A DNA stretch of 46,090 nt from a virus. Each line of letters begins with the position of its first letter. The first letter of the stretch is position 1. The stretch covers positions 1 to 46,090 of IMG/VR virus record IMGVR_UViG_3300005468_000005; one strand, 5' to 3'. The position numbers and the translations under genes are program-made. A model generated the notes under the pieces. That model was not told the DNA's origin and searched no databases. It was given only the letters and a program-made list of their open reading frames with translations. Positions 1 to 7,700 of this stretch are shown here, one piece after another.

Positions 1-120
1 AGGCGCTATCGTGGGCCCACTGCAGGTATTTGCCGGCGGGGGAGTTCAGGAAGCTTGGGTCGTGGAGGCGAATCCAAGACATCCGGGCGGTGTACTCGGC
101 TTCGCTGTAGGCCCGGGCCT
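1..120. repeat. Terminal redundancy, left copy
   Basis: These 120 bases are identical to the last 120 bases of the window (45971-46090). Because the minus-strand reading frame stays open across the join, this is best explained as overlap from assembling a circular or circularly permuted genome, not as a physical terminal repeat placed between genes. Confidence 0.95.
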
Positions 121-655
121 CTTGATTGAAGCGGTAGCCGTCCATGCGGTCGATGCCCTCGGCCAGCGCCTGGGCCCCGGACTGGGCTAGGCGGTAGGGG
201 AGCTCGTTGAAGTACTGGTTGACATCTTGGTTGACGATGTGATCCCAGGCGTGCATAGCGGTGCGGGTAGCGTCGCGGACAAAGCCGGGGTCTTGCTGTT
301 GGACCTGCTTCCAGTCCACGGGGAAGAAGGGGTTGAGGCCCGGGGGGGTAGCGGAGGGATCGCGCGGCTGGGTGAGCCCAGATGCCGCCGCCAGGGGGTC
401 GGTGGCGCCCAGCGGATCGTCCCCCACGCCCGCCTCTTTAGGACTACTCTTCTCCTGGGGCCCAACCTTTGGGGACGGAGGTTGGGCTCCCTGTAAAGGG
501 GCTTCGGCGCGGCCGATGGACTGCTCCTGGCGCTTGAACTGGTTGACGGCGCGGCGGGCTTCCTTGGTGGTCGCGGCCTTGGTCTCGGGCTGCTCCATGA
601 GGGCGACATCGGGGGCGTCGCCCATGTTGACCGACTCCAGCGACTGTTTGCCCAT
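1..655 (-). CDS. Large ejection-type virion protein, N-terminal part (continues at window end)
   Basis: This is the start of the same gene as 41544..46090. Its ATG at 655 shares one base with the portal stop (TGATG), and the frame is open to base 1 and continues in register past 46090. The visible N-terminus starts MGKQSLESVNMGDAPDVALM and is followed by a charged, Gln- and Pro-rich, probably disordered stretch of about 120 residues. After that comes an ordered helical region leading into the ATG at 82 (equivalent to 46052). Joined, the protein is about 1,693 residues, 191 longer than if started at 46052. I see no alternative start with comparable coupling to the portal gene. Confidence 0.85.
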   Translation of the reverse strand, partial: MGKQSLESVNMGDAPDVALMEQPETKAATTKEARRAVNQFKRQEQSIGRAEAPLQGAQPPSPKVGPQEKSSPKEAGVGDDPLGATDPLAAASGLTQPRDPSATPPGLNPFFPVDWKQVQQQDPGFVRDATRTAMHAWDHIVNQDVNQYFNELPYRLAQSGAQALAEGIDRMDGYRFNQEARAYSEAEYTARMSWIRLHDPSFLNSPAGKYLQWAHDSA

Positions 656-2607
656 CAGCTAACCCGCAGGGCTTGCTCGGGCATCGCCTCCTCGGACATG
701 GCCTTGACCCGCCCCCGGGGCGCGATGGCGCGGAGGGCGGCGGTGACGATCTCGTGGTCGCGGGGGTCGGAGATATAGAGCAAGGGCGAGTCAGTCTGGC
801 CCTGGACAAAGTCGGGGGCGAGGAAGACCGAGCCGCGCAGCTTGCTGGCGATCCCATGCAAGGCGCTCTCGATGGCGTCACTGGTGACGGGTTTGGGCAG
901 AGACGGCGGCGGCACGGAGGCACCACCGCCGTCCTGCGACATGGCGAGGGGCTTCTTAGGAGGCGAGGCCGAGGCACCTCCTGGCCCCCCGCGAGGGAAG
1001 GATACGTTGGGCACCCCGGGTTTCGGCTCCATGGCGCCGCCGGGGGCGGGATTGGCACCAGCTTGTTGCATGGCGCCGATATCGGCCTGCATCTTGGCTT
1101 CTGAGAGCTTCCAGGTTTCGACCCGGTCGCGCATCCCGATGGGGTCCTCGATGCCGGCCACCTCCCGGCCCCAGAGGTCGTCGCCGATGGAGGCGGCCAT
1201 CCCCTGCATGGCGGTGACCAGGCGGGTTTGCATGTTGGAACCGACCAGCGTGTCCCAGGTGACGTGGTTCTGGTACCAGCCGTCGATGTCGCGCTCGGGG
1301 TCGAAGTCTTCGCGGAACTCTTTGCCGTGCATCCGGCCGTAGATCTCAAAGGGTTTCTTGAGGACTTCGACCTTCTCCTGCATCTCCATGGCCTTGTGGT
1401 TGACCCTTTCTAAGATCGCTGACATGACCGCCTGTTTGAGGTCGATACGGGTAGCCTGGGGGCCCTGGCTAGCGTGCAGCGCCTTGCCGGTGGCGATACT
1501 GGAGTGCTCTTGCTCGCCCTCGGTGCGGACGCTGGTGGTGCCCGAGCCAATGTAGATGTCGTGGGTGGCGGCCGAGATCATCTGCATCGCCGGGGTGACG
1601 GTGGCCTGGGTGGGGACGGCCACGATCTCGCCGTCCTCGCGGGAGGGGGTGATGGAGCCGGGGCCGAATTCGACCTGGTCTTCGGTGAAGGCGTCGGCGT
1701 TCTTCATGTGGATAATGGGATAGGTCTGGTAGATGAGGGCGTCGTTGGCGATCTGCATGGTGGCGTTTTGGTGGTCCTGAAGGGCCATGACGTTACGGAT
1801 CTCGGAATGTGCATACTGCTCCGCGATCCCCCCGGAACCAACCACTTTGTTGAAGCACCACTCAGCCGGACAGAAGCCCAGATCGTGCTCAACATGCGCC
1901 AGCTGCTGCTTACCTACCACTACGGTCCGTTGCCAGGGGCTCAGATACGTAACCAGGAGGGTATCTTCACGGTCTTTGGCGGTGAAGCCGTATTCACGCT
2001 CCAGGGTTTCTTCGTCTTCGTAGTAGGCGATGATGAGGTCGTAGAGCTGGTGGCGACGAAAGCCCTTGAGGAAGGAGGGGTAACCATAGCGGGGGTTGAG
2101 TACGGAAATCGCGACCCGGCCCCCTTGCGCGGGCTTGTCCTCGTCATGGAAAGCTACCTCCAAAACGTAGGCACAGTCCCCCAGAAGGGGTAGGTAGAGG
2201 CCGGCCTCGGCCTGCTGCCGGTCCATCTCCGACAGCTCGTAGGTACTGAGCAGGTACTTGGTCTGGAGTTCAGCCTTGTGCTCGGCAGAATCGGCGTCGC
2301 GGATGCCGGGGGGATCGACGCGGACGCGGGGGACGCGGCCGATGAGCGCCTGGTAGTCCTCGACGATGGGGGCGATCTTGTTGACGTACCAGCTCTTGTT
2401 GTAGCCGCCGTCAAAGCCCAGGTCGCGGAGAAGGGGGCGGCCCTTGCTGTCGGCGATCTTGACCTGGTTACCCCCGCCGCCGGCGGCGGGCATGCCCAGG
2501 TAGTAGCTGAAGAAGCGGTCGTAGAGCTGGTTGCGGGCGTCGAACTGGAGGACGCGTTTGACGGCCAACTCCTGGATGCGTTCGGTGGAATAGATGACGC
2601 GGCTCAT
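655..2607 (-). CDS. Portal protein
   Basis: A 650-residue protein directly after the large terminase, at the usual position and size for a phage portal, the dodecameric ring at the packaging vertex. The N-terminal half looks like a portal clip and wing region. The central part has the long helical stretch around DLKQAVMSAILERVNHKAME typical of portal stems. Roughly residues 520-580 are a Pro/Gly/Ser-rich linker, followed by a short C-terminal domain predicted to face the capsid interior. The start at 2607 is preceded by an AGGG Shine-Dalgarno lying just outside a folded intercistronic element. The stop overlaps the ATG of the large ejection-type gene. Identification rests on position, length and general features, not on a catalytic motif. 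Confidence 0.8.
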   Translation of the reverse strand: MSRVIYSTERIQELAVKRVLQFDARNQLYDRFFSYYLGMPAAGGGGNQVKIADSKGRPLLRDLGFDGGYNKSWYVNKIAPIVEDYQALIGRVPRVRVDPPGIRDADSAEHKAELQTKYLLSTYELSEMDRQQAEAGLYLPLLGDCAYVLEVAFHDEDKPAQGGRVAISVLNPRYGYPSFLKGFRRHQLYDLIIAYYEDEETLEREYGFTAKDREDTLLVTYLSPWQRTVVVGKQQLAHVEHDLGFCPAEWCFNKVVGSGGIAEQYAHSEIRNVMALQDHQNATMQIANDALIYQTYPIIHMKNADAFTEDQVEFGPGSITPSREDGEIVAVPTQATVTPAMQMISAATHDIYIGSGTTSVRTEGEQEHSSIATGKALHASQGPQATRIDLKQAVMSAILERVNHKAMEMQEKVEVLKKPFEIYGRMHGKEFREDFDPERDIDGWYQNHVTWDTLVGSNMQTRLVTAMQGMAASIGDDLWGREVAGIEDPIGMRDRVETWKLSEAKMQADIGAMQQAGANPAPGGAMEPKPGVPNVSFPRGGPGGASASPPKKPLAMSQDGGGASVPPPSLPKPVTSDAIESALHGIASKLRGSVFLAPDFVQGQTDSPLLYISDPRDHEIVTAALRAIAPRGRVKAMSEEAMPEQALRVS

Positions 2608-2615
2608 ACTTACCC

Positions 2616-2725
2616 TGACCGGCGGAGAGCGTCTCGCGGCTTGTCGGGTGAGACGGCGTGTGTTCCCACGTTCGGCGGAACGCTCGCAAACGAGGCGTCC
2701 AAGCCACGCCTACAACCGCCGGTCA
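2616..2725 (-). ncRNA. Folded intercistronic element between terminase and portal
   Basis: A perfect 10-bp inverted repeat (2616-2625 with 2716-2725, TGACCGGCGG) brackets 90 bases. Inside are CGTCTC/GAGACG (2630-2635/2650-2655), CGTTC-GGCG-GAACG (2669-2682), CTCG-CAAA-CGAG (2683-2694) and GCGT/ACGC (2695-2698/2706-2709, extendable to AGGCGT/ACGCCT if the previous helix opens). Together they form a closed multi-branch fold. The outer helix starts in the terminase stop codon and ends just before the portal SD. It could control portal translation or mRNA processing, or act as a packaging-related DNA or RNA site; the sequence alone does not decide. Confidence 0.6.
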
Positions 2726-4420
2726 CCCCAGAAGCTCCCCGTTGTTGGTGTCATGGAGCGCTCCCGGGCGGGGGGGCCGGTTCCAGCCCCGCTCCTTGAA
2801 GCGGCGCAGGTCCACGGTCTGGCGCAGGCTGACGTTCCCGATGCGGTGGCGGATGAGGGGTTTGAAGTGGGGGAGGTGGGAGGTGCGCGACATTTCGTAG
2901 GCGTGGCGGATGACGAACCAGAGCGACATGCACATGTGGTCCTTGGCCCCCGACCCCAGGTCACGGATCTCGCGGATGAGGGCTTTGGCACCGTCGTCGG
3001 TGCCGGCGCCGCTGGGCTCGACGATGTGCATCCGGCCCTGGTGGATGAGGGTGCGGATGACGCTAAGGCCGAGGATGGGGTCGGTTTTCTTCTCCTTGGT
3101 GGTGATGTAACAGATGGTTCGGGTTTCGGGGTGCAAGCGTTCAAAAACGCTGGTGTAGGTGCCGCGCTGTTGGGAGTTGCCCTCGAAGATGACGGGGCAG
3201 TCGTGGGTACGGGCCAGTTCGGCGACGCGGTGGACCTGCTCAAAGACCCCGAGCTTGTTGGCCTCGGCGTAGAGGACTTCGAGCCGGGGCAGGGTTTCGC
3301 CATCGAGCCACTCGATGCGGGAAACGGTGATGCCGGCGTAGTCGGCGCGGCGGTTCTTGGAGCCGGAGGCGGGGTCGAGGCTAACATAGGTCCCGACAGC
3401 GAGTTGCGCGGCCTTGGCGGCGGTGCGCCTTTGAATCTCCTCGTAGGAGAGCAACTGGCCACCGCCGCTGGGGTCGAGCTCCATGGCGATGGCGAACTGG
3501 TCGGGGGTAAGGGTTGAGCGGTACTCCCGGATCTTCTGGCGTTTGGCGGGCCAGATGAGGCGGCCGGACTCGTATTTGTAGGGCTGGCGGGTCATTGAGA
3601 TATCCTGGCTGTGGAGCTTGAAATAGACCGAATCGACATCGAACGGAGTGCCCTGTACGCACCACAGTGGGCGCGTCTTGAAACTTGGGTCCTCCATGCA
3701 GCGCCAGGCTTCCTGGGTCAGCCAGCGGAACATCTCCTCGCGCTCAAACTCGCGGACGGCGCCGAGCCCTTCCAGGTCATCGAAGACAGCCTTCCCGCGA
3801 CGGCCTTTGAGCGAATGGTCGCCTTTGCCGGTGGCATACACCGAAGGGTTGCGGTTGTTGGAGTCGGAGCGGCCGGCGATGATGAGCTGGCTCTTGTTCC
3901 ATACCCCGCCCTTGCCCTCTGGTTTAGCCAGCCACGGATAGTCCCGAAGGAGGTCGTCGTTGCCTTCGAGGTGGAGGGCAATGGAGTACATCCAGCTCAT
4001 GGCATCGTGCTTGTTGGAGGCGCAGAGGATGTGGGCGGCGTTGGGGTCGTGCATCAGGGAAAGGACGGGGAAGACGACCATGCCCAGGGTTGACTTGCCA
4101 TGCTCGGTGGGGTAGAGGCGGACCATGCGCCCGCCCTTGAACATCTCTTCGAGCATGTGGCGTTGGAAGGGCATGAGGTCGTAGCCGAAGTACTGGCGGA
4201 CGAGCTGGGGGATACGGCGGGGGACGTTTTTCATCAGCTGGTTGGCGGTCTGGTCCTGGTAGCGGATCAGCGCTGGGAGCTGAGCGGCGGGGGAGGTGAG
4301 GGATTTGATGGGGACGCCGCGTTTAGAGGGGATGGTGATGGTGCCCGGCTCCAAGGGAAGTCCCCGAGCCGTTAGCTTTACCTCCGTGCGCCACTGCAGG
4401 CCAGACGGCGCATTGCCCAC
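2723..4420 (-). CDS. terL: Terminase large subunit
   Basis: A 565-residue packaging motor with ATPase and nuclease domains. The Walker A-like motif YPTEHGKST is at about residues 103-111 and the Walker B AVFDDLEG at 211-218. The RNase H-like nuclease has the first acidic residue in VSLDPASG (D349), the RADYAGI strand near 359-363, and E413 in IFEGNSQQ. It is the first gene of the leftward late unit and is followed by the folded element and portal. The start is uncertain: GTG at 4420 has a poor SD, whereas an excellent SD (GGAGG) lies 8 nt before an ACG codon at 4372. No small terminase lies next to it. Confidence 0.93.
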   Translation of the reverse strand: MGNAPSGLQWRTEVKLTARGLPLEPGTITIPSKRGVPIKSLTSPAAQLPALIRYQDQTANQLMKNVPRRIPQLVRQYFGYDLMPFQRHMLEEMFKGGRMVRLYPTEHGKSTLGMVVFPVLSLMHDPNAAHILCASNKHDAMSWMYSIALHLEGNDDLLRDYPWLAKPEGKGGVWNKSQLIIAGRSDSNNRNPSVYATGKGDHSLKGRRGKAVFDDLEGLGAVREFEREEMFRWLTQEAWRCMEDPSFKTRPLWCVQGTPFDVDSVYFKLHSQDISMTRQPYKYESGRLIWPAKRQKIREYRSTLTPDQFAIAMELDPSGGGQLLSYEEIQRRTAAKAAQLAVGTYVSLDPASGSKNRRADYAGITVSRIEWLDGETLPRLEVLYAEANKLGVFEQVHRVAELARTHDCPVIFEGNSQQRGTYTSVFERLHPETRTICYITTKEKKTDPILGLSVIRTLIHQGRMHIVEPSGAGTDDGAKALIREIRDLGSGAKDHMCMSLWFVIRHAYEMSRTSHLPHFKPLIRHRIGNVSLRQTVDLRRFKERGWNRPPRPGALHDTNNGELLG

Positions 4421-4521
4421 TTGGGCCGAAGTTTAGCGCAGATCGCGGTGGAGGGGAAGGGACGTGGGGTGTAAAGCAACGGGGGCAACCCGACTCTTGG
4501 AGCAGAGCAGATATGCCGAGG

Positions 4522-4550
4522 TTGAAACCCACGCCCCTTTGGCGGATAAT
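4522..4550 (+). promoter_or_regulatory. Rightward early promoter (sigma70-like)
   Basis: TTGAAA (4522-4527), a 17-bp spacer, then GATAAT (4545-4550), an almost consensus housekeeping promoter. It points at the initiator gene at 4605 with a leader of about 48 nt. Confidence 0.7.
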
Positions 4551-4574
4551 AGCAGCTGTAAAGCACGGAGGCAA
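4546..4574 (-). promoter_or_regulatory. Leftward late promoter candidate overlapping the early promoter
   Basis: On the minus strand TTGCCT (4574-4569), a 17-bp spacer and TATTAT (4551-4546) face the terminase gene. The -10 box occupies almost the same bases as the rightward -10, so the two polymerases could not both bind. This suggests a built-in early/late switch. Confidence 0.5.
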
Positions 4575-4604
4575 TACAACCCCTTATAGCTGAGGTATCC
4601 AAAA

Positions 4605-5393
4605 ATGCCCCGAATCCGCACTCTCAAGCCCGAGCTGTGGCGCAGCGATGACTTCCAGAGCCTTGATTGCCATGGGCAACTGGCCTTCATTTGGCTCATC
4701 AGTAACGCCGACGACGAGGGGCGGCTCAAGACCAACCCCGCCCATATTGCCCGCGAGTTACACGTGGAGTCAGTGGGAGCGGCCATCACCCAAATGGTGG
4801 CGCGGGGGATGCTGGTGGTGTACGCGGCGCACATGGCAGTGGTGAACTTCCCCACCCACCAGGTCATCAACCGGCCCACCCCCTCACGGTATCCTCCACC
4901 ACCACTCACTGAGGACTCAGTGAGCCCTCTGGGAGTCGTCAGTGAGGACTCACTCCAGGAAAGGAATGGAGAGGATAGGAATGGAGAGGATAGGAAAGGA
5001 GTAGGAGAGGAGCGCGGGCGCGCGCGCGAAGTGAGTGCAGTGTTTTCGGCCTACAAAGCCAACACCAACCATCCCAACCGCGTCTTGTCGCCAGACAGCC
5101 GCCAAGTCATCATCCAGGCGCTCATGCAATTCGGGCTAGAGCGATGTATTCGGGCTACGCGGGGGTGGGTCCACGACCCCTGGCCAGAAAGGGTCACCCA
5201 CCTGGAGCCCAAGGACGTTTTCAAAGCCAGCAACGTGGAGCGGTTTGCGGAGTGGGATGAGGCCGGCCCTCCCCGTCAGCTGAGTAAGACCGACCGGCAA
5301 AACCTAGAAGTGGAGGCATGGGCCCGTGAAGCAGAGCGAGTGGGCGAGGATCGTCGCCAAGATCAACAACACCTACAGCCAGGGACTGGATAG
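4605..5393 (+). CDS. Replication initiator, winged-helix N-terminus (lambda O/DnaD-like)
   Basis: 262 residues starting MPRIRTLKPELWRSDDF, a signature shared by many initiator/replisome-organiser proteins of actinobacterial phages and prophages. Residues 1-95 look like a winged-helix DNA-binding domain. Residues 96-145 are a hydrophilic linker with the repeated NGEDR motif, encoded by the purine repeats that I propose as origin. The C-terminal 110 residues look like a small helical domain, the expected helicase- or loader-contacting part. It is the first gene after the early promoter and overlaps the helicase-loader-like gene by 68 bp. Its exact C-terminal family cannot be named from sequence alone. 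Confidence 0.75.
   Translation: MPRIRTLKPELWRSDDFQSLDCHGQLAFIWLISNADDEGRLKTNPAHIARELHVESVGAAITQMVARGMLVVYAAHMAVVNFPTHQVINRPTPSRYPPPPLTEDSVSPLGVVSEDSLQERNGEDRNGEDRKGVGEERGRAREVSAVFSAYKANTNHPNRVLSPDSRQVIIQALMQFGLERCIRATRGWVHDPWPERVTHLEPKDVFKASNVERFAEWDEAGPPRQLSKTDRQNLEVEAWAREAERVGEDRRQDQQHLQPGTG
4905..5030. other. Candidate replication origin inside the initiator gene
   Basis: A perfect dyad CTCACTGAG-GA-CTCAGTGAG (4905-4924) is followed 33 bp later by a related dyad AGTGAG-GA-CTCACT (4941-4954), sharing TGAGGACTCA. Next come two exact copies of GGAATGGAGAGGATA (4963-4977, 4978-4992), a degenerate third copy to 5010, and an alternating GC tract near 5011-5027. Iterons between the DNA-binding and partner-binding halves of an initiator are the arrangement of lambda O. 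Function is inferred. Confidence 0.5.
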
Positions 5394-5772
5394 GGCCCAT
5401 GCCGACGAGTGGTTCGAGGTCTTAGAGGAGTACAACCACCTGCAGGTCTGGAACGCCTTTGCTGATCTTCGACTCAAAGACAGTGGCCACCGCTTCGAGC
5501 TGGGCCAGTTGGTGGCCCGGGTTCGGCGCAACATGGAACGCGAGCAGGCCGCACGTCCCTGGTCCGAAGTCACAGAGGACCCCATGAAGACTTTGTCGCA
5601 AAGCCTAGCCGAGAAAGCCCAGCGGTCTAAGGCGTTTGCGGAGCTTCACCAGATGGTGCAGAGGCGCCTAACCAAGGCGATTACCCAGGCCGAATTGGAG
5701 GCGTTCACGGCTACCTGGAAGCCCGAGTCCCCCTCAGTTTTGGGGGTTGCGACCAAGGGCATGGACGGGTAG
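5326..5772 (+). CDS. Helicase loader-like protein (G39P-type fold)
   Basis: 148 residues. The N-terminal 75 residues (ARIVAKINNTY, then EWFEVLEEYNHLQVWNAFADL, then FELGQLVARVRR) follow the all-helical spacing of the G39P family of phage helicase loaders: an ageing-helix start, a W-Y pair, then a helix after a basic/hydrophobic link. The C-terminal half is charged and helical. GTG at 5326 is chosen because GGAGG sits 9 nt upstream. With the initiator it would form an O/P-like pair recruiting a host helicase, fitting the absence of phage helicase and polymerase genes. The family call is by pattern only. Confidence 0.55.
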   Translation: MKQSEWARIVAKINNTYSQGLDRAHADEWFEVLEEYNHLQVWNAFADLRLKDSGHRFELGQLVARVRRNMEREQAARPWSEVTEDPMKTLSQSLAEKAQRSKAFAELHQMVQRRLTKAITQAELEAFTATWKPESPSVLGVATKGMDG

Positions 5773-5795
5773 AATCGGAGCTCATGGAGGCGCAA

Positions 5796-6056
5796 ATGGA
5801 TCACGAATTCAACTGCAAGGTCGGCCGCCACAGCTTTATTAGCTGCTGCTGCCTTCACGCCCGCTTCTGCGTGTGGTGTAATTTCCAGGAGCCCACGGCA
5901 ATGCGGGCTATTTCCCAGGCCGACCCCGACATCTACTGGGAATACGAGGGACCCAGCTACGGCCGGCCCACCTGGCAGGCGCCTGGGCACGGGCCGAAGC
6001 GCGTCAACTTCAACTACGCTGCGGTCCGCGAGTGGGCGGCTGACACATGGGACTGA
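5796..6056 (+). CDS. Small Cys/His-rich protein, probably zinc-binding
   Basis: 86 residues if started at ATG 5796, which has GGAGG 5 nt upstream; an in-frame ATG at 5784 would add four residues. The N-terminus has C..H plus CCC.H..C..C within residues 5-35, consistent with one zinc site. The rest is aromatic-rich and ends in AADTWD. The stop overlaps the next short gene. Function unknown. Confidence 0.65.
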   Translation: MDHEFNCKVGRHSFISCCCLHARFCVWCNFQEPTAMRAISQADPDIYWEYEGPSYGRPTWQAPGHGPKRVNFNYAAVREWAADTWD

Positions 6057-6205
6057 GCGGGGTCCCCATGTTCATCGAGATCCCCGAGCCCCAGCACATC
6101 ATCGAGCCGCTGTTCGTTGAGGAGCCCCTGCCGGAACCTCCGGCCTGGTGGCCTGAGCCCGCCCCCGTCCCCCCGGTTGAGGACCCCACCCAAGTCCCAG
6201 CGTGA
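6047..6205 (+). CDS. Short proline-rich acidic protein
   Basis: 52 residues, overlapping the preceding gene by 10 bp and the next GTG start by 4 bp (GTGA), so it fills exactly the gap between two real genes. It has repeated EP and PAP motifs, two adjacent Trp and no hydrophobic core, so it is likely disordered. A second in-frame ATG at 6068 is possible. Function unknown. Confidence 0.5.
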   Translation: MGLSGVPMFIEIPEPQHIIEPLFVEEPLPEPPAWWPEPAPVPPVEDPTQVPA

Positions 6206-6819
6206 AGCCGGCCCTGGGGTTTAGGGTCTGGAGCTACTCCCGGGACTCAGGCATCCTGGCCCTTTGCCCGGTGGCGTATAGCAATCACCACTGGAAGCCG
6301 GGGGTCAACCGGGCATTTTGCGCCAAGGGCCCGGGCGGAGGGTGGCGCTCCCACGCCGCGCCAGCTAAGGGCTGCACCTGTGGGCTCCACATCTATCACA
6401 AAGTCGAGACCTGCAACTACTTCTCCGGTAGCCTTCTCCACGGGGTGGTGATTGGGTGGGGCAAGATCGCCCTCCACCCAGACGGTTTCAGGGCTCAGTA
6501 TGCCCGCATCTTAGCCCTGGGGTGCAACGACGATACCCCCATGGTGGCCACCGAAATTGCCCAGCGCTACCGGGTTCCCCTCATCCCCACAGACAAGCTA
6601 CAAAGCTTCGGGGACCGCTTCGGTAAGAGCTACGCGGAGGAGTACGTGATCCCGGCTCAGGAGCCTCTTGCCTACGGTATTCCCTCGGTAGTGTTGGGAC
6701 GAACCACTGGTGCTGAGACCGTAACCACTCCTACCTGGGGTGGCTGGGGTTCTTATACTACCTCTGTTACTACATACTCTAACGGCGATTATATCATTTT
6801 CCCTAACAACGGGCTCTAG
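6202..6819 (+). CDS. Conserved-looking early phage protein with GCTCG motif
   Basis: 205 residues, GTG start inside GTGA overlap. An N-terminal RVWSY...LCPV segment precedes the motif GCTCGLHIYH near residue 57, a Cys-x-Cys-Gly-x-His/Tyr pattern found in uncharacterised proteins of actinobacterial phages. It continues with a beta-rich centre (HGVVIGWGKIALHPDGFRAQ) and a C-terminal Gly/Thr-rich tail. No enzyme motif is recognisable. Lower G+C codons in the last 30 codons differ from neighbouring genes. Confidence 0.65.
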   Translation: MKPALGFRVWSYSRDSGILALCPVAYSNHHWKPGVNRAFCAKGPGGGWRSHAAPAKGCTCGLHIYHKVETCNYFSGSLLHGVVIGWGKIALHPDGFRAQYARILALGCNDDTPMVATEIAQRYRVPLIPTDKLQSFGDRFGKSYAEEYVIPAQEPLAYGIPSVVLGRTTGAETVTTPTWGGWGSYTTSVTTYSNGDYIIFPNNGL

Positions 6820-6821
6820 GC

Positions 6822-6911
6822 TTGGACAATCTGGCCATCTTCCTGCTTAGCTTCGGCGTCGGGGCTACGCTCAGCCTGGTAGTGTTGAGCTGGATGCGCC
6901 GCCGTGGCTGA
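6822..6911 (+). CDS. 29-residue single-span membrane peptide
   Basis: A TTG start at 6822 gives a short N-terminus, one hydrophobic helix (about residues 4-22) and the cationic end WMRRRG, a classic inside-positive anchor. The stop overlaps the GTG of the next gene by 8 bp. It fills the gap between two genes. No strong SD, so the start is uncertain. Confidence 0.45.
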   Translation: MDNLAIFLLSFGVGATLSLVVLSWMRRRG

Positions 6912-7095
6912 CCAGCCCAGCCTCGACCAGCCAAGATGGCGCGTTGGCGAGCACTACGGTATCCACGTCTACGAAGGCGACCGACCTGTGGCCACCTTTC
7001 TGACCGAAACCGATGCCCGGATGGCGGTGATCGCAGTCAACAGGTTGATGGCCCGTAAGTTCCCTGAGACTCTCAGGAGGCTCGCGGAGACCTGA
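6904..7095 (+). CDS. Small hypothetical early protein
   Basis: 63 residues from a GTG start. A short beta-rich region (GIHVYEGDRPVATFLTETDA) followed by an amphipathic helix (ARMAVIAVNRLMARKFPETL). It resembles small phage proteins of unknown role. Its end contains the AGGAGG SD used by the following membrane gene. Confidence 0.6.
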   Translation: MADQPSLDQPRWRVGEHYGIHVYEGDRPVATFLTETDARMAVIAVNRLMARKFPETLRRLAET

Positions 7096-7253
7096 CTCTG
7101 CTTGACTTCCTCGTCATCTGCGCCGGCTGGCTCATCTTCGGCGTCCTCCTCGGCTTCCTCGCTGGTTACGTCGCTTGTGTCCGCCACTACAATCGTGCTA
7201 CCCTCAGCCAGTTCACCTCCGATGAACGAACGGGAGGCCCCGGCGTTGAGTGA
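7092..7253 (+). CDS. Small membrane protein with CTG start
   Basis: 53 residues: LDFLVICAGWLIFGVLLGFL forms one strong transmembrane helix, followed by a hydrophilic tail. No ATG, GTG or TTG lies in frame after the upstream stop. CTG at 7092 overlaps the preceding stop as CTGA, just as neighbours use ATGA and GTGA, and AGGAGG lies 11 nt upstream. The clear helix and the coupling argue that the frame is real. Confidence 0.55.
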   Translation: MTLLDFLVICAGWLIFGVLLGFLAGYVACVRHYNRATLSQFTSDERTGGPGVE

Positions 7254-7700
7254 GACAGCGCCGGGGCTCTCACCCCCGCCTCCGTCCTAAACCCCGGTAA
7301 CGGAAGGGTAGAAAACTCCCACTAAACAGCGAAGCGCAGCTATACAGCGCTGGTGGGGGGGAGTCCCCGTCTAGCCTTATCCCGCGGTTTTTCGTGGGGC
7401 TATGCACATAAATACCACAGCGCCGGGAAAAAACCCCGGGGGTCGCGTGTACGCAGCCCGGAGGGCTGGCGTACCCCCCGCGGGTGGGTGCTGGTAGCCC
7501 CTACGGGGCACCAGCCAGCCTCGCTGTAGCCTCACACGCGCTGCTAGCAGCTACGCTGCGGCAGCGATGGTGGCTTCGGGACGCAGGGTCGCGGGAGACA
7601 ATCCAACGCGGGCGGGGGCATGCAGGCGCGCGCGTTGAGTCGGCTAGCGGGTGTACGCGGGCGCGGTGGGTGGATCGCGAGGGCCGATTCTTAGGCGAGA

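Larger units (their letters stand above)
4471..4574. repeat. Direct repeats in the divergent control region (operator candidates)
   Basis: TGTAAAGCAACGGGGGCAA (4470-4488) and TGTAAAGCACGGAGGCAA (4557-4574) are near-identical, in the same orientation, 87 bp apart. The second overlaps the -35 box of the leftward promoter and lies just past the likely start of the rightward transcript. A shared DNA-binding regulator is a reasonable inference. Confidence 0.5.

Noticed and set aside
444-1349. 301-residue minus-strand frame inside the portal gene
   Set aside because: Alternative frame of portal with Pro/Ser/Arg-rich translation.
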